Source of the DNA: Oscillospiraceae bacterium
GTDB lineage: Bacteria; Bacillota; Clostridia; Oscillospirales; Acutalibacteraceae
Assembly: GCA_902786285.1 (NCBI GenBank)
Contig: CADABX010000009.1
Span: 23,552-87,551, forward strand
Direction of reading: 5' to 3'
DNA: 64,000 bases
This document shows positions 7,115 to 16,429 of this stretch, in pieces. Both the position numbers and the translations under genes were made by a program. How positions within the stretch are numbered: position 1 is the first letter of the stretch; every line of letters starts with the position of its first letter. The notes under the pieces are model-generated. The model was not told where the DNA came from and did no database searches. It saw only the letters and a program-made list of their open reading frames with translations.

Positions 7115-9739
7115 ATGATTCTGAAACGCAAGAGACAAACCCTCTGCAGCCTTGTGCTGACACTCGTTTTGTTTTTGCTGCCGCTTTGTGCACCGGCGGC
7201 CGCTGCCGCATACCCCGAAGGTGTGACGGCGCAGATGGCGTCGCAGGGCGTGCCGCGCAGCGATACACTGCTCAAAAACGCCGCGCTGTCGCTGACGGGC
7301 AAATCGCTGTCCGGCGCGATTTACAGCATGCTTTACAGCGACGAAACGCTGTCCGGCATCCTCACCGGACTGTATACCAATATTGAAGGGCAGGGCGGCG
7401 CGCTGTCCGCGCTGAATCTTGACACATCACCCGCTGCGGTCGCCGCGGGTCTGACGCACTATCCCGCCGTGCAGCGGCGTGTGGCTGCGGCGTCCGACTG
7501 GCAGTCGGTCAATCTTGCGGGCGCGTCGTGGAATGTGAGCAGCAAATCCGATTTTGCTGCCGCGGTCAGCGCCATGGCGATCCCGCTCAACGATCTTTTA
7601 TATACGCTTTTGTGTGAAGGCACCTATCAGGCGGGCCTTCTGACGTTGCGCGGCGACAACGGCTACAGCGACGGCGTTGTGCCGATTTTGCGTGCGCTCG
7701 GCTGCGAAAGCATTCCATCGGACGCGTCATTCCGCCAGAAGGCCGACAGCAACCGCACGATGATGCTCTATCAGATCGTGCTGAGTGTTGAATCGCTGAT
7801 CGATGCGCTGGCGGCGGCGCCGATGACGAAGCTGACCGCCACGCTGCCCGATCTTGCCGTCTTTATCCGCGACGGCGGTCTGGAGCAGGCCGTGGACGTG
7901 ATCCTCCGCCCGCTGTCGATCCGCATCGGACCGTATCTGCAGCTTGTGTCCGGCAGCCAGCTTTTGCGTATGGTGCTGTTTTTGCAGGACCCGGCGAGCA
8001 TCACCAAAAGCTTTGCCGACAACATCACCGGCTCGCTCAACGAAATGATGGCGCAGTCCGGCATTTTGCTGTCGGATATCCATCTGAATATCCTCGCGGC
8101 GGCCAAGGGCAAGCCCGGCGAATGCCTGGTGGAGGTGCTGCGCTGGTTTTTTGACACCCTCAAGCTCAACCGCGGCAAACTCAACGACCTGTTGTCGCAA
8201 AACGGCGCCGACGCCGCTGCGCTGACCGATCCGCTTCTGTCGCGCAGCGCGGGCGAGCTGACCTTTATTGTGCTGCATCTGATGACGAGCACCGAAACCA
8301 TGCCGCTGCTGTATCAGTGGAGCCGCTATGCCTTTACGCCCGTTTCGGTGGAATACACCAAAAAGCTCGGTAAAAAGCAGATGAAGCGCGTGCTCAAGGG
8401 CATCGACGCCACGATCGGCGAATTTACGGCGGAATTCGGTGGCACGGGCGATCTGAAAACGACGCTCGGCAAAGCGATTTATTCCTCCGAAACCGTAACG
8501 AATCTTGCAAAAATGCTCTACGGCGCCCTCGGCAACGAAGAGATGGGCATGGCCGCGGGGCTGGTCGGGCTGCCCGCGTCGCCTGCGGCGCTCGGTGCCA
8601 TGCTGCCCTCAGGCTACGGCGCCGTTGCAGCCGCGCTTTCACGGTATGCGAGCTGGGAAAAGCTGCCGGCAACCATCGGCTGGGGTGTGACAAAGGGCGA
8701 CCGCGCGTCGTTTCAGCGTGCGCTGACAGCCATGCTGCGGCCGTTCCGTCCGCTGCTGCAGGGCCTTTTGGCCAACGATTCCATCACGCTGTTCGGCGCG
8801 CTGCATCTGCCGGGCTCCAACGGCTACAACACCGGCGTGATTCCGCTGCTCGAAGCGCTCTCGTGTCCCGAAGACAGCATCAAGACCTATGTGGATTATT
8901 GCAAGGGCAAGGGCACCGACGCGATCATCGGCGATCTGCTGACGCCGATTCTGTCGCTCGTGGATCAACTGATTGCCCGACCGGTCTACACGCTGTGCAG
9001 CATTTTGCCGAATCTTGCCTATTGCATCGAAAACGGCGTTTTGATCCAGAGCGTGCAAAATCTGCTCTATCCGCTGACCGAAACGCTGCACCAGTACGGC
9101 TATGATCTCGAAAAGCTCGGCGTGGATCTGACAAAGCTCGATCAGATCGACCTGGCCGCGTTCTCCGGCACGCTCGGCACAAGCGGGCTGCAGCTCGATC
9201 TGTCGACGCTTGACCTTTCGCAGTTTGCCGGTATGGGCACGCTTGAACGGATGGAAAGCAAGCGTGTGACAGGCGGCAAGCGGGTGAAGATTGACGTGGT
9301 CAAAGCCGACAAAACGGCAGTGCTGATTACCATTTTGCGCTTTGCGGTTGATTTTGTGCGCGACGACAGCAACGGTGATCTGCTGGCAAATATGCTGTCG
9401 AACGACGACATGCCCGCCACGTTCCAGCAGTTTTCCGCCGGCATCGGCGACCGGTTTGCCGAAATGACGACGGACGAAACGATCGAATGGCTCTATCAGC
9501 TGTTTTTCCACGAACGGGCCACGAAGGATCTGCCCGAAGACGACGGCTATGTGCCGCATGTGATCTATGAACCAGAAAACTCCCACGTCGTGCGCAACGT
9601 GCTGCTGATCGCCGGCGGCGTGCTGCTGCTGGCGGCGTGTGTGATCGCGTTTTTGCGCCGCAGACAGATCGAACAATTCCTCAAACAGCGCAAAGCGCAA
9701 AAAACGCAGTCTCCCGCAGACGGGAACCCGGAGGTGTAA
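7115..9739 (+). CDS. Large membrane-anchored extracellular protein with internal duplication
   Basis: An 874-residue protein with an N-terminal signal peptide (about 1-32) and a C-terminal membrane anchor (about 827-848: LLIAGGVLLLAACVIAFLRRR) followed by a basic cytoplasmic tail. The bulk is predicted outside the cell. Two related segments are visible: about 152-285 (NGYSDGVVPILRALGCE, then LPDLAVFIRDGGLEQAV) and about 539-670 (NGYNTGVIPLLEALSCPE, then LPNLAYCIENGVLIQSV). No enzyme motif was recognised. ATG 7115 is chosen over the adjacent GTG 7112 because AGGGG at 7106-7110 is better spaced. It ends 2 nt before the fused ABC transporter, so a joint function is likely. Function unknown. Confidence 0.7.
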   Translation: MILKRKRQTLCSLVLTLVLFLLPLCAPAAAAAYPEGVTAQMASQGVPRSDTLLKNAALSLTGKSLSGAIYSMLYSDETLSGILTGLYTNIEGQGGALSALNLDTSPAAVAAGLTHYPAVQRRVAAASDWQSVNLAGASWNVSSKSDFAAAVSAMAIPLNDLLYTLLCEGTYQAGLLTLRGDNGYSDGVVPILRALGCESIPSDASFRQKADSNRTMMLYQIVLSVESLIDALAAAPMTKLTATLPDLAVFIRDGGLEQAVDVILRPLSIRIGPYLQLVSGSQLLRMVLFLQDPASITKSFADNITGSLNEMMAQSGILLSDIHLNILAAAKGKPGECLVEVLRWFFDTLKLNRGKLNDLLSQNGADAAALTDPLLSRSAGELTFIVLHLMTSTETMPLLYQWSRYAFTPVSVEYTKKLGKKQMKRVLKGIDATIGEFTAEFGGTGDLKTTLGKAIYSSETVTNLAKMLYGALGNEEMGMAAGLVGLPASPAALGAMLPSGYGAVAAALSRYASWEKLPATIGWGVTKGDRASFQRALTAMLRPFRPLLQGLLANDSITLFGALHLPGSNGYNTGVIPLLEALSCPEDSIKTYVDYCKGKGTDAIIGDLLTPILSLVDQLIARPVYTLCSILPNLAYCIENGVLIQSVQNLLYPLTETLHQYGYDLEKLGVDLTKLDQIDLAAFSGTLGTSGLQLDLSTLDLSQFAGMGTLERMESKRVTGGKRVKIDVVKADKTAVLITILRFAVDFVRDDSNGDLLANMLSNDDMPATFQQFSAGIGDRFAEMTTDETIEWLYQLFFHERATKDLPEDDGYVPHVIYEPENSHVVRNVLLIAGGVLLLAACVIAFLRRRQIEQFLKQRKAQKTQSPADGNPEV

Positions 9740-9741
9740 CC

Positions 9742-12501
9742 ATGCTCATTTTAAAAGATATTGTCAAAGACTATGTGACCGGTGACACCACGGTGCGCGC
9801 CATGAAGCACATGGATATCAGCTTCAGAGAAAACGAATTCGTCGCCATCCTCGGCCCGTCGGGCTGCGGCAAAACAACGATGCTCAACATCATCGGCGGC
9901 CTGGACCGCTACACAAGCGGCGATTTGATCATCAACGGCAAATCGACCAAGACCTTTACCGACAACGACTGGGACACCTACCGCAACCACTCGATCGGCT
10001 TTGTGTTCCAAAACTATAACCTGATCCCGCACCAGACCGTGCTTTCCAACGTCGAACTGGCGCTGACGCTGTCGGGTGTTTCCAAAAAGGAACGCCGCGA
10101 CCGTGCGCTGGAGGCGCTGAAGCGTGTGGGATTGGAAGAGCAGGCCAACAAGCGCCCGACCCAGATGTCCGGCGGCCAGATGCAGCGTGTGGCGATCGCC
10201 CGCGCCCTCATCAACAATCCCGACATCATCCTCGCCGACGAGCCGACCGGCGCGCTGGACAGCGAAACCAGCGTGCAGATCATGGAGCTGCTCAAGGAGA
10301 TCTCCAGCGACAAGCTCATCATCATGGTCACGCACAACCCGGAGCTGGCGTATCAGTATGCCAACCGCATCGTCGGCTGTCTCGACGGCGAGATCGTCAA
10401 CGACAGTAACCCCTTTGAGCCGCAGGACGCGGACTTCGCCGCCGAAAAGAAAAAGGCCGAGGAAGAGAAGGCCAAGGGCAAAAAGCCGTCCATGTCGATG
10501 AAAACGGCGTTTTCGCTGTCGCTGCGCAACCTGACCACCAAAAAGGGCCGCACATTTTTGACAGCCTTTGCCGGCTCCATCGGCATCATCGGCATCGCGC
10601 TGGTGCTGGCGCTTTCCAACGGCATTCAGGTCTATATCGACAAGGTGCAAAACGACACGCTGCTCGCGTTCCCGATGACGGTGGACAAGCAGACGATGGA
10701 CTTCAACTCCCTGATGAGCGACATGACGGGCATCGGCGCGCCGGGCAAGGCGAACCACGATATGGACAAGATCTATGTCAATAAGATGTTTGAAACGATG
10801 GTCAACACCTTTGTCACCCAGACGAGCTCCAACAACCTCGGCGCCTTCCGCACCTATGTGGAGGACAACAAGGACGCGTTTATGGAGCTTTGCAACGATG
10901 TGCAGTATAAATATTCCACGCCGCTCAATATCTATAAAGCCGACACGAAGGACGGCCTGATTCAGGTCAACCCCAACACGCTGATGGATCAGTTTGATAT
11001 GGGCGGCATGGGTCTGACCAGCTCCATGACCAGCTCCATCACCGATATGACGAGCGCGGGGCTGACGAGCATCTGGACCGAGTTGATCGGCGACAACAAC
11101 GTGATTTCCGGCCAGTACGACGTGCTGTACGGCAAGCTGCCCGAAAAGTATAACGAAGTGGTGCTTGTGGTCGATTCGCTCAACGAGATCAACGAAATGG
11201 TCGTCTACGGCCTCGGACTCAAGGATCAAAGCCAGTTTATGGCGAATATCATGCAGTCGTTTGAAACCGGCGAAGAGATCGAAAGCGCATCGGATCAGTC
11301 GTTTACCTACGACGAGATCCTCGGCATGAAGTTCAAGCTTGTGCTCAACTGCGAGTATATGCGCAAGGACAGCAAGACCGGCCTTTGGACCGACATGCGC
11401 GACAATTCGCTGTATGTCAAGGATCTTGTGGAAAACGGTGTGGATATCAACATCGTCGGCATTTTGCGTCCGCGCGAGGACAACGTGATCTCCATCGGCA
11501 CCGGCAACATCGGCTACACCAAGGCGCTGATGGACTACGCGCTGAAAAAGACCGCTTCCAGCCAGGTGGTCAAGGAGCAGCTCAAGGACACGACCAAAGA
11601 CGTGATCACAGGCGAAACGTTTGTCAATATGACAGTCAACGATTTCGATCTTGCGGATATCGACTTGACCAAGATCGACTATTCGCTTTTGAATCTGCAG
11701 CCGTTTTTGTCTATGGCGAGCGAAATGGATCTGTCGCAGGTCGACATCATGGATCTGTCGTCGCTGTTCGATTTCAGCAACGTGACCGATTTGCAGAAAA
11801 AGCTGATGGAGGGCTTCCTCAACGACGAGCAGGTGCTCGCGCTCAAGCAGGCCTATCTTGACACGATCAACAAGACCGCCTCGCTGCAAAGCACCTACAC
11901 CACGCTCGGCTATGCCACCGCCGATGCGCCGACGTCGATCTTTATCTATCCCAAGAGCTTTGAAGCCAAGGCGAAGGTCAACGATATGATCGACTATTAT
12001 AACGCGCAGGTCGCCGAAGACGGCCATCCCGAATACGGTATCACCTGCACGGACTATATCGGTCTGATCATGGACTCCGTGACAAAGATCCTCAACATCG
12101 TGACCTATGTGCTGGTGGCATTTGTCAGTATCTCGCTGGTGGTGTCGTCCATCATGATCGGCATCATCACCTACATTTCGGTGCTCGAACGCACGAAGGA
12201 GATCGGCATCCTGCGCGCCATCGGCGCCAGTAAGCGCGACATCTCCAACGTCTTCAATGCCGAAACGGTGACCATCGGTCTTGGCGCGGGCCTCATCGGT
12301 ATCCTGGTAACGCTGCTTTTGGAGATCCCGATCAATCTGGTGCTCCATTTCCTGACAAGCACCGACGCTGCCGCGTCGCTGCCGTTCATCGGCGGTGTGA
12401 TCCTCGTCATTATCAGCGTGTTCCTGACCTTTATCGCGGGCCTGATCCCGTCGTCGATGGCGGCAAAGAAGGATCCGGTCGAAGCGCTCAGAACAGAATA
12501 A
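9742..12501 (+). CDS. Fused ABC transporter ATPase-permease, MacB/FtsX type
   Basis: A 919-residue fusion. Residues 1 to about 225 form an ATPase with Walker A GPSGCGKT (38-45), signature MSGGQMQRVAIARA and Walker B IILADEPTGALD. A charged linker (EKKKAEEEKAKGKK) leads to a first membrane helix (about 270-292), then an extracellular domain of nearly 500 residues, then three helices (about 785-905) with the FtsX-type signature ERTKEIGILRAIGASKRDI. MacB-like proteins move substrates or force across the envelope by mechanotransmission and do not import. The start follows GGAGGTG. Co-transcription with the duplicated surface protein suggests an antimicrobial-peptide or lipoprotein export/resistance role, by analogy only. 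Confidence 0.88.
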   Translation: MLILKDIVKDYVTGDTTVRAMKHMDISFRENEFVAILGPSGCGKTTMLNIIGGLDRYTSGDLIINGKSTKTFTDNDWDTYRNHSIGFVFQNYNLIPHQTVLSNVELALTLSGVSKKERRDRALEALKRVGLEEQANKRPTQMSGGQMQRVAIARALINNPDIILADEPTGALDSETSVQIMELLKEISSDKLIIMVTHNPELAYQYANRIVGCLDGEIVNDSNPFEPQDADFAAEKKKAEEEKAKGKKPSMSMKTAFSLSLRNLTTKKGRTFLTAFAGSIGIIGIALVLALSNGIQVYIDKVQNDTLLAFPMTVDKQTMDFNSLMSDMTGIGAPGKANHDMDKIYVNKMFETMVNTFVTQTSSNNLGAFRTYVEDNKDAFMELCNDVQYKYSTPLNIYKADTKDGLIQVNPNTLMDQFDMGGMGLTSSMTSSITDMTSAGLTSIWTELIGDNNVISGQYDVLYGKLPEKYNEVVLVVDSLNEINEMVVYGLGLKDQSQFMANIMQSFETGEEIESASDQSFTYDEILGMKFKLVLNCEYMRKDSKTGLWTDMRDNSLYVKDLVENGVDINIVGILRPREDNVISIGTGNIGYTKALMDYALKKTASSQVVKEQLKDTTKDVITGETFVNMTVNDFDLADIDLTKIDYSLLNLQPFLSMASEMDLSQVDIMDLSSLFDFSNVTDLQKKLMEGFLNDEQVLALKQAYLDTINKTASLQSTYTTLGYATADAPTSIFIYPKSFEAKAKVNDMIDYYNAQVAEDGHPEYGITCTDYIGLIMDSVTKILNIVTYVLVAFVSISLVVSSIMIGIITYISVLERTKEIGILRAIGASKRDISNVFNAETVTIGLGAGLIGILVTLLLEIPINLVLHFLTSTDAAASLPFIGGVILVIISVFLTFIAGLIPSSMAAKKDPVEALRTE

Positions 12502-12527
12502 AAAAAGCCGCCTTGGGCGGCTTTTTT
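12501..12527. terminator. Bidirectional terminator between the ABC gene and ylmC
   Basis: A-run, GCCGCC stem, 3-nt loop, GGCGGC, T-run: symmetric, so it can serve both the + strand ABC gene and the convergent - strand ylmC. Confidence 0.9.
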
Positions 12528-12529
12528 CA

Positions 12530-12551
12530 GGGCCGAGGGCCTTGGCCCTTA
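12530..12551. repeat. Heptamer repeat, GGGCC class, palindromic
   Basis: GGGCCGA GGGCCTT GGCCCTT: 7-nt words folding back on themselves, directly after the terminator. Its last bases supply the TAA stop of the convergent ylmC (12549-12551 on the minus strand). Same word family as 19921-20087 and 47066-47248. Confidence 0.75.
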
Positions 12552-12833
12552 AAATGAAAACAGTCCGCCTTTTTCCGCGCGCGGCTCCTTTTCGGGCGGT
12601 GCGCAGCGCACAAGGATGGTGTCTTCGCCCAATACGGCGATGTCGTTCCAGGGGATGCGCAGATCCGGCTCCTTGGAAAACAGTCCGCCCTTGCGGCGCA
12701 TGTCCACAAGGATGGCGCACAGCTTGCCGTCGTGCAGATCGATCTCCACGTCCGACACAAAGCCGATGCGGCAGCCGTTTTTGGTGCTGATGACTTCCTT
12801 GCTTTGCAGCTGCGTGACACTGCAGCAGTGCAT
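12549..12833 (-). CDS. ylmC: YlmC/YmxH family PRC-barrel protein
   Basis: A 94-residue protein beginning MHCCSVTQLQSKEVI, with the PRC-barrel pattern of the YlmC/YmxH family (GCRIGFVSDVEIDLHDGKL, then DLRIPWNDIAVLGEDTILV). YlmC/YmxH proteins are widespread in spore-forming Firmicutes; their molecular role is not established. GGAGGGAT precedes the ATG (12831-12833 on the reverse strand), which is why this start is chosen over an upstream one that adds 31 non-conserved residues. The C-terminus (EKEPRAEKGGLFSF) is an extension, and the stop codon is formed by the edge of an intergenic repeat. Confidence 0.85.
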   Translation of the reverse strand: MHCCSVTQLQSKEVISTKNGCRIGFVSDVEIDLHDGKLCAILVDMRRKGGLFSKEPDLRIPWNDIAVLGEDTILVRCAPPEKEPRAEKGGLFSF

Positions 12834-12933
12834 AAGATCCCTCCGTTCGGTGATACTGACAGTGATAAGACGTCCGGCGTCGGCAAAATGAAACATCTTT
12901 TTGCCGTTTGTGTGAATTTTTGTCAAAAAAGAA

Positions 12934-12962
12934 TTGCAAAACGCAGACGTTTAAGGTACAAT
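12934..12962 (+). promoter_or_regulatory. Promoter of the Mrp gene
   Basis: TTGCAA (12934-12939), 17-nt spacer, TACAAT (12957-12962). Confidence 0.75.
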
Positions 12963-13012
12963 TATATTATTCATCCTATAGTATGCATATTCTTGAAAGG
13001 TTGTGTAATCCC

Positions 13013-13825
13013 ATGTCTTCCTGCAATGGTGATTGCGGCTCCTGCAACTCCGACTGCAAAGACCGCGATCTGACATTAAAACCCAACGAATTCAGCCATA
13101 TCGGCAAGATCTATGCCGTTGTCTCCGGTAAAGGCGGCGTCGGCAAATCGTCCGTGACCTGCATGCTCGCTTCGGCGATGCAGCAGCGCGGCAAACAGAC
13201 CGCCGTGCTCGACGCGGACGTCACCGGCCCGTCGGTACCCAAAATGTTCGGCATCCACACCCGCGCCGAAGCGGATGCGGCGGGATTGCTGCCCGTAGAA
13301 ACGAGCACGGGGATCCGCGTGATGTCGATCAATCTCCTGCTCGAAGAGGAGGACGCGCCGGTTGTGTGGCGCGGCCCGGTGATCAGCGGCGCCATTCAGC
13401 AGTTCTTTACCGAGGTTTGCTGGGGCGACGTGGACTATATGTTCGTCGATATGCCGCCGGGCACGGGCGATGTGCCGCTGACGGTGTTTCAAAGCCTCAA
13501 GGTGGACGGCATCATCGTTGTCACCACGCCGCAGGATCTGGTCGGCCTGATCGTGAAAAAGGCGGTCAACATGGCCAACATGATGCACGTGCCGGTGGTC
13601 GGCATTGTGGAAAACATGAGTGTGTTCACCTGCCCGGACTGCGGCAAGCAGCACCACATCTTCGGCGAAAGCACCGCAAAGAACGCCGCTTCGCAGCTCG
13701 GCACCGAGGTGCTCGCGTCGCTGCCGATCGATCCGCGCACGCCCGCGCTGGCCGACAAGGGCGCCATTGAGCTGGCCGACACCGACGCGCTGCAGCCGGT
13801 GGTTGAAAAGCTGTTGCAGTCATAA
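13013..13825 (+). CDS. mrp: Mrp/NBP35-type iron-sulfur carrier ATPase
   Basis: A 270-residue P-loop ATPase of the Mrp/ApbC family that holds and transfers [4Fe-4S] clusters in the cytoplasm. The deviant Walker A VVSGKGGVGKSSVT is at about residues 39-52. A cysteine-rich N-terminus (CNGDCGSCNSDC) resembles the extra cluster site of NBP35-type members. ENMSVFTCPDCGKQHHIFG carries the CxxC that bridges a cluster between subunits. VWRGPVISGAIQQF and DMPPGTGDVPLT are family signatures. The ATG at 13013 follows GAAAGG at a slightly long distance. The gene has its own promoter and stands alone between ylmC (opposite strand) and an unrelated membrane protein. Confidence 0.92.
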   Translation: MSSCNGDCGSCNSDCKDRDLTLKPNEFSHIGKIYAVVSGKGGVGKSSVTCMLASAMQQRGKQTAVLDADVTGPSVPKMFGIHTRAEADAAGLLPVETSTGIRVMSINLLLEEEDAPVVWRGPVISGAIQQFFTEVCWGDVDYMFVDMPPGTGDVPLTVFQSLKVDGIIVVTTPQDLVGLIVKKAVNMANMMHVPVVGIVENMSVFTCPDCGKQHHIFGESTAKNAASQLGTEVLASLPIDPRTPALADKGAIELADTDALQPVVEKLLQS

Positions 13826-13938
13826 ATTTTTAATATCATTTCACACAAGGTTTACACTTTTGCACACCCGAACGCACAGTTTCGGCGTATCATGAAAACA
13901 GAAACTGGGAAAGAATCCCGCACAGGAGGCATCCGCGT

Positions 13939-15096
13939 ATGAAAAAAATCATCCGGGGGATCCTGATCGGCCTGCTCGCCGTTATCGTGATCGGCGGCGT
14001 TTCGGTCTGGTTTTTCCTCTTCCACAGCAAAAAGCCCGAAATCAACACTCAGGCGTATGTGACCGACCCGCAGGGCAGCTCGTACCTCGCGGTGGTCAAC
14101 GAAGAAGGCACGACCTATGCGGCTGTGACGGACGCGCAGGGCAATATCTATGCCGCCGAGATCCAGGACAACGGTGAGATCGGCGAAAAGGTCGGCCAGA
14201 TCAACGATCAGGTGGATCTGACGGATATTCCCACCAACTACCAGGGTGCGCATATTGCGGAATCCGCCGACGTCAACGCCTTTACCGGCAATGCCGAAGT
14301 GGTGCCCGGCGCAGACACCCAGCCGGTGCAGCCGGCCAACAGCGATGTGACCGATGTGGCACAGCCCAGCAGCGAAAACACCCGGCAGGGCAGCGCCCAG
14401 TCGCCGACGCAGTCAAGCGGCAGCCAGTCGACACAGACCACAAAACAGAACACGCAAAACGGCCAGCAGGCGACCCAGCCGACCAGCGCCATTCCGGGCT
14501 ATCAGGGTCAGGCGGAGATCACCACAACCGCCGCACCCAAGACCTACCGGATCACGAAATATCAGGAGATGTTCAACACCGGCACCTATCTGATGGAGTT
14601 TAAAACAAGCGATCCAGAGCTCGGCGATTCGCCGATCACCGCGGCCGCGAAAAACGGCAACTTCGTGATCGACACCAAGATCCAGAACTACAAATGCAAG
14701 ATGCTCTATCTCGCCAAGGACAAGACGACCTATCTGATTATCGACGACTTTAAAAAGTATACCAAGCTTCCCGAAGACATGATGGGCGAGGATTTCGATA
14801 TGAGCTCCATGATGTCGAGCTTCGGCAAGGCCGTTGACACCAGCAATGTGGAGACGTCCACGGTCAAGATCGGCGACCAGACGCTCAACTGCGAAACGAT
14901 CAAGGACGACAAGGGCGAAATGCGCTATTACTTCAACGGCGACACGCTGGTGCGCATGGACTCCGTTGACAACGACGGTACGGTGGATTCCACCTATATC
15001 TCCAAGCTCACAAGCGACGTGCCCGACTCCGCGTTCCAGATCCCGAGCAATTACGGCTATCTGAACCTGTCGTGGCTCGAAGCGCTGGCAGGATAA
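13939..15096 (+). CDS. Membrane-anchored extracellular protein, possible LolA-like fold
   Basis: A 385-residue protein with one N-terminal membrane helix (IIRGILIGLLAVIVIGGVSV) and no clear cleavage site, so probably an uncleaved anchor. A short domain repeating Tyr-Val-Thr-Asp/Ala-Ala-Val-Thr-Asp phrases follows. Next comes a Gln/Ser/Thr-rich stalk (about 130-195), then a beta-rich C-terminal domain (TGTYLMEFKTSD, NYKCKMLYLAKDKTTYLIID, CETIKDDKGEMRYYFNGD). The last pattern recalls LolA/outer-membrane-lipoprotein-sorting-like folds found in Gram-positive surface proteins, but the resemblance is loose. CAGGAGG lies ahead of the ATG. Function unknown. Confidence 0.65.
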   Translation: MKKIIRGILIGLLAVIVIGGVSVWFFLFHSKKPEINTQAYVTDPQGSSYLAVVNEEGTTYAAVTDAQGNIYAAEIQDNGEIGEKVGQINDQVDLTDIPTNYQGAHIAESADVNAFTGNAEVVPGADTQPVQPANSDVTDVAQPSSENTRQGSAQSPTQSSGSQSTQTTKQNTQNGQQATQPTSAIPGYQGQAEITTTAAPKTYRITKYQEMFNTGTYLMEFKTSDPELGDSPITAAAKNGNFVIDTKIQNYKCKMLYLAKDKTTYLIIDDFKKYTKLPEDMMGEDFDMSSMMSSFGKAVDTSNVETSTVKIGDQTLNCETIKDDKGEMRYYFNGDTLVRMDSVDNDGTVDSTYISKLTSDVPDSAFQIPSNYGYLNLSWLEALAG

Positions 15097-15098
15097 GT

Positions 15099-15134
15099 AA
15101 AAAACGCTGTTGCAGTATGCAACAGCGTTTTTTA
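15099..15134. terminator. Bidirectional terminator
   Basis: A perfect 16-bp stem (15099-15114 with 15118-15133) with 3-nt loop, A-run on one side and T-run on the other. It can end the gene at 15096 and, read backwards, the convergent acetyltransferase. Confidence 0.93.
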
Positions 15135-15271
15135 GTTTACAGTTTACAGTGATGATGCAGCTTCGCTGCAGTTATGAGCACTTCGTGCGTGAATAAAACA
15201 AAACGATGGCGCCGAAGCGCCATCTCATCACTTTTTGCGCAGCAAAAATCATAACTGTAAACTGCAAACTG
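15134..15271. repeat. Inverted heptamer repeat element, AGTTTAC class
   Basis: Left arm AGTTTAC AGTTTAC AGTGATG (15134-15154); right arm ATAACTG TAAACTG CAAACTG (15251-15271), the inverse of the left. Between them lie four short hairpins with stems such as GCAGC/GCTGC, GCAC/GTGC and ATGGCG/CGCCAT, several with CTTCG-like loops. The element fills the gap between two convergent genes. The right arm is followed by a hairpin CTCCGG-TGCG-CCGGAG before the acetyltransferase stop. Confidence 0.8.
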
Positions 15272-15292
15272 AACCTCCGGTGCGCCGGAGGT

Positions 15293-16396
15293 TCACACGC
15301 TGTCCACGTGCGGGATCGACAGCGGGCACAGCGGCGCCCAGGCGTTGAACAGCGCGTTTGCCGTGGGCGCGGCAAACGGCGACGTGAGGGCCATCGTTGC
15401 GGCTTCTTTTGTCAGCGTCAGGTCTGCTTTGTCCGCGGTCGGCGCGGCGGTGCAGCAGTTGTCTTTGACGGTGACGCGCAATTTTTCGCCGTCAATGTCC
15501 AAAACGAGCGATCCCTCCGGCAGCGCACAGTGCTGCGCCTTCCAGGCGCCGAGCGTTTCAATGGTGTGGGAAAAGTTGAAAATCTTGAACATGGCCGGCG
15601 CTTCCATGGTCGGATGCTCGGCGAACTGCAGCAGTTCCCGCTGCAGTCCGATCTGCCCGGCGGTGAGCGTGACGCGCAAACTGCGCAGATGCCGGTCGCG
15701 GGCAAAACTGACCAAAACGTCGGCGGCACATACACCTTCCCCGAGCACCAGCTCGCCGATCTCGCGGCGCCAGCGCTCGTTGATCAGATAGCCGGCCACG
15801 GCGCCCGCTTCGTCGCGGACGGTCCAGCCGTGGCAGTACCAGGAGGACGCGATCAGAAAAAAGTCGTCGCGCGCCCAGCGGTAGTCCTGCGCGCTGTGCA
15901 GCGAAAGCAAATCGGGTAGGGCGCCGGGGTCCTTGCGAAACGGCAAAAAGCGATAGCGCTTTGCCGATTTGTGGCGGGCAACAAAATAGTCGCTGACCTC
16001 AAACGTATGCCTGACGCCGCCGGGCACATAGCCGTAGTGGTCGTAGCGCTGGCGGTAGCCGCTGAGATACCCCACGTCGGCGTTTTGCGCTTTGGCAATC
16101 TCGTCGCAGCAAAGCATCATGTCGCGCATATAGCCCTTGCCGCGGCAACCGGGATCGACCGCCACGGAGCCGATGCCCACGGCGTGCAGTGTGCCGTCCG
16201 GCGTTTGCAGCTCGCCCGGCCACGCGGCGATGGCGGCAACAATTTTGCCGTTTTCTTTCACAATGCGGTGGCTTTCGGTACAGACGGCCGGGTCGCGGTA
16301 CAGCTTTGGCACTTTGCGCAAAAACGGAACATGGAACACGCGGTTTTCAAACGAAAGCAGTTCATGGTAATCGGATAACGCCGCTTTTTCAATCAT
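15293..16396 (-). CDS. Eis-like GNAT acetyltransferase with SCP2-like domain
   Basis: A 367-residue cytoplasmic enzyme. The N-terminal half is a GNAT domain with the acetyl-CoA loop in VDPGCRGKGYMRDMM (about 100-115). A second GNAT-like segment follows, and the C-terminal ~100 residues (PEGSLVLDIDGEKLRVTV) resemble the sterol-carrier-protein-like domain of the Eis family. Eis proteins acetylate aminoglycosides or peptide/protein amines, often at several positions. The real substrate here is unknown. GGAGGGAT precedes the chosen ATG; a longer ORF upstream adds 66 non-conserved residues. A TTGCAA-17-TACAAT promoter drives it, divergent from the response regulator at 16663. Confidence 0.8.
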   Translation of the reverse strand: MIEKAALSDYHELLSFENRVFHVPFLRKVPKLYRDPAVCTESHRIVKENGKIVAAIAAWPGELQTPDGTLHAVGIGSVAVDPGCRGKGYMRDMMLCCDEIAKAQNADVGYLSGYRQRYDHYGYVPGGVRHTFEVSDYFVARHKSAKRYRFLPFRKDPGALPDLLSLHSAQDYRWARDDFFLIASSWYCHGWTVRDEAGAVAGYLINERWRREIGELVLGEGVCAADVLVSFARDRHLRSLRVTLTAGQIGLQRELLQFAEHPTMEAPAMFKIFNFSHTIETLGAWKAQHCALPEGSLVLDIDGEKLRVTVKDNCCTAAPTADKADLTLTKEAATMALTSPFAAPTANALFNAWAPLCPLSIPHVDSV

Positions 16397-16429
16397 GGAT
16401 GATCCCTCCGTTGTGCGTTTCTTTGGCTC

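Noticed and set aside
9751-12939. Very long minus-strand open frame (over 1000 codons) opposite the ABC transporter
   Set aside because: Its translation is His/Arg/Val-rich and typical of the shadow of a GC-biased gene. The same effect explains long antisense frames at 321-1664, 23314-27570, 51640-54270 and 60317-63028.
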